From: CAVTWS01 sp964390555
Lineage (GTDB): Bacteria; Actinomycetota; Acidimicrobiia; Acidimicrobiales; SHLQ01
Direction of reading: 5' to 3'
DNA: 14,165 bases
NCBI GenBank assembly: GCA_964390555.1
Contig: CAYMJU010000175.1
Coordinates: forward strand, 1 to 14,165
Shown here piece by piece: positions 13,683 to 14,165 of the stretch; position 1 is the stretch's first letter; the number at the start of each line of letters is the position of its first letter. The translations under genes were made by a program, and so were the position numbers. The notes under the pieces were generated by a model. It worked only from the letters and a program-made list of their open reading frames with translations, was not told the DNA's origin and made no database searches.

Positions 13683-14165
13683 GGCGTGTCGTCGGGTCGG
13701 GGCATCGGGGCATCGCCGGCACCTTGGACCGTCTGATCGACATCGACGCACGCACCGGTTAGCAGACCGGCGTCGGCGGACAGGCAGTACGCGATCAGGT
13801 TGGCGACCTCCCACGGCTTCACGAGCCGACCGAGGGGTCGGTTCGCTTCGGCGAGGGCCAACCAATTGTCCGGCGCACCGTCGTGGGTGATCTGGGTGAT
13901 GTGCTCGGACTCGGTGTCCATCCAGCCGGGGTTCACCTGATTGACCCGGATGCCGTGACGCATCAGCGCGTAGGCCAGGTTCTTGGTCATGATCGTCAGC
14001 GCGCCCTTGGACATGGCATAGGCCGTGAGCTTGGGCTGCCCGCCGTGGCCGGTGGTCGAGCCGACATTGACGATCGAACCCGAGATGCCCTCGCGGAGCA
14101 TGACCCGAACCGCCGCTTGGATGAGGAAGTACGGGCCGCGCACGTTGACGGCCATATGGGTGTCG
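13673..14165 (-). CDS. Short-chain dehydrogenase/reductase (SDR), N-terminus beyond window
   Basis: The last 163 residues or so are visible, and the N-terminal Rossmann glycine motif lies beyond the right edge. The classical SDR parts are present: NVRGPYF near the start of the visible part, the catalytic Ser in VNVGSTTG, and Tyr-x3-Lys in AYAMSKGAL. RVNQVNPGWMDTE follows the active site, and the C-terminal part LIAYCLSADAGLLTGACVDVD is the usual SDR ending, with a short Pro/Asp-rich tail. It is an NAD(P)-dependent oxidoreductase of unknown substrate. A sugar or cyclitol alcohol is plausible from context only. The internal ATG at 14155 is not the true start, because the frame continues to the edge and family members have about 90 residues before this point. 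The stop overlaps the end of the ChbG-like gene. Confidence 0.92.
   Translation of the reverse strand, partial: DTHMAVNVRGPYFLIQAAVRVMLREGISGSIVNVGSTTGHGGQPKLTAYAMSKGALTIMTKNLAYALMRHGIRVNQVNPGWMDTESEHITQITHDGAPDNWLALAEANRPLGRLVKPWEVANLIAYCLSADAGLLTGACVDVDQTVQGAGDAPMPRPDDTPHP

Noticed and set aside
12732..13865. Minus-strand open frame antisense to the ChbG-like gene
   Set aside because: No recognisable motifs, and the plus strand has a perfect ribosome site and an intact YdjC-family protein.
1..14165. tRNA, rRNA, CRISPR, transposase or phage genes
   Set aside because: None was seen on reading both strands. The short tandem repeats have 10- or 15-bp units without spacers and lie at gene junctions.

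Overview
High-GC DNA that looks chromosomal, most likely from an actinobacterium and perhaps Acidimicrobiia-like. The grounds are strong G/C third positions, many GTG starts, leaderless-looking promoters and a lipoprotein whose mature end is rich in Asp, Thr and Ala. No rRNA, tRNA, CRISPR, insertion sequence or phage gene was seen. The window is packed with protein genes and its largest gap is about 130 bp.

Left and centre (1-9355, minus strand): nine genes in one direction with overlaps or short gaps, so probably one operon. In transcription order they are an IolE-like inosose dehydratase, a sugar-binding lipoprotein, an unusually long ABC permease, a single-domain ABC ATPase, IolC kinase, a Cgl0159-type aldolase, IolB isomerase, a D-2-hydroxyacid dehydrogenase and a Gfo/Idh/MocA oxidoreductase cut by the left edge. 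Together they describe uptake and catabolism of myo-inositol or a related cyclitol. IolE, IolB, IolC and an aldolase cover four steps, and the oxidoreductases are candidates for the first oxidation. No IolD or IolA (methylmalonate-semialdehyde dehydrogenase) is visible; they may lie beyond the left edge.

Control region (9356-9461): a divergent LacI-family regulator gene (9462-10472, plus) faces the operon. Between them are two adjacent palindromic operators, a consensus-like minus-strand promoter (TTGACA, 16 bp, TAGGAT) and a possible leaderless promoter for the regulator. This predicts autoregulation and substrate-induced expression of the operon.

Right (10462-14165): an FHS-like MFS transporter (minus), then a plus-strand pair of an IolG-like dehydrogenase and a ChbG/YdjC-family deacetylase-like hydrolase, then a short-chain dehydrogenase (minus) cut by the right edge. 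These look like accessory cyclitol or sugar functions.

Most unusual points: about 310 extra, very hydrophobic residues in the middle of the ABC permease; short tandem repeats at three translation start/stop junctions, two of which multiply start codons in a 15-bp period; an apparent CTG start for iolC; and compact operator and promoter overlap at the divergent control region.
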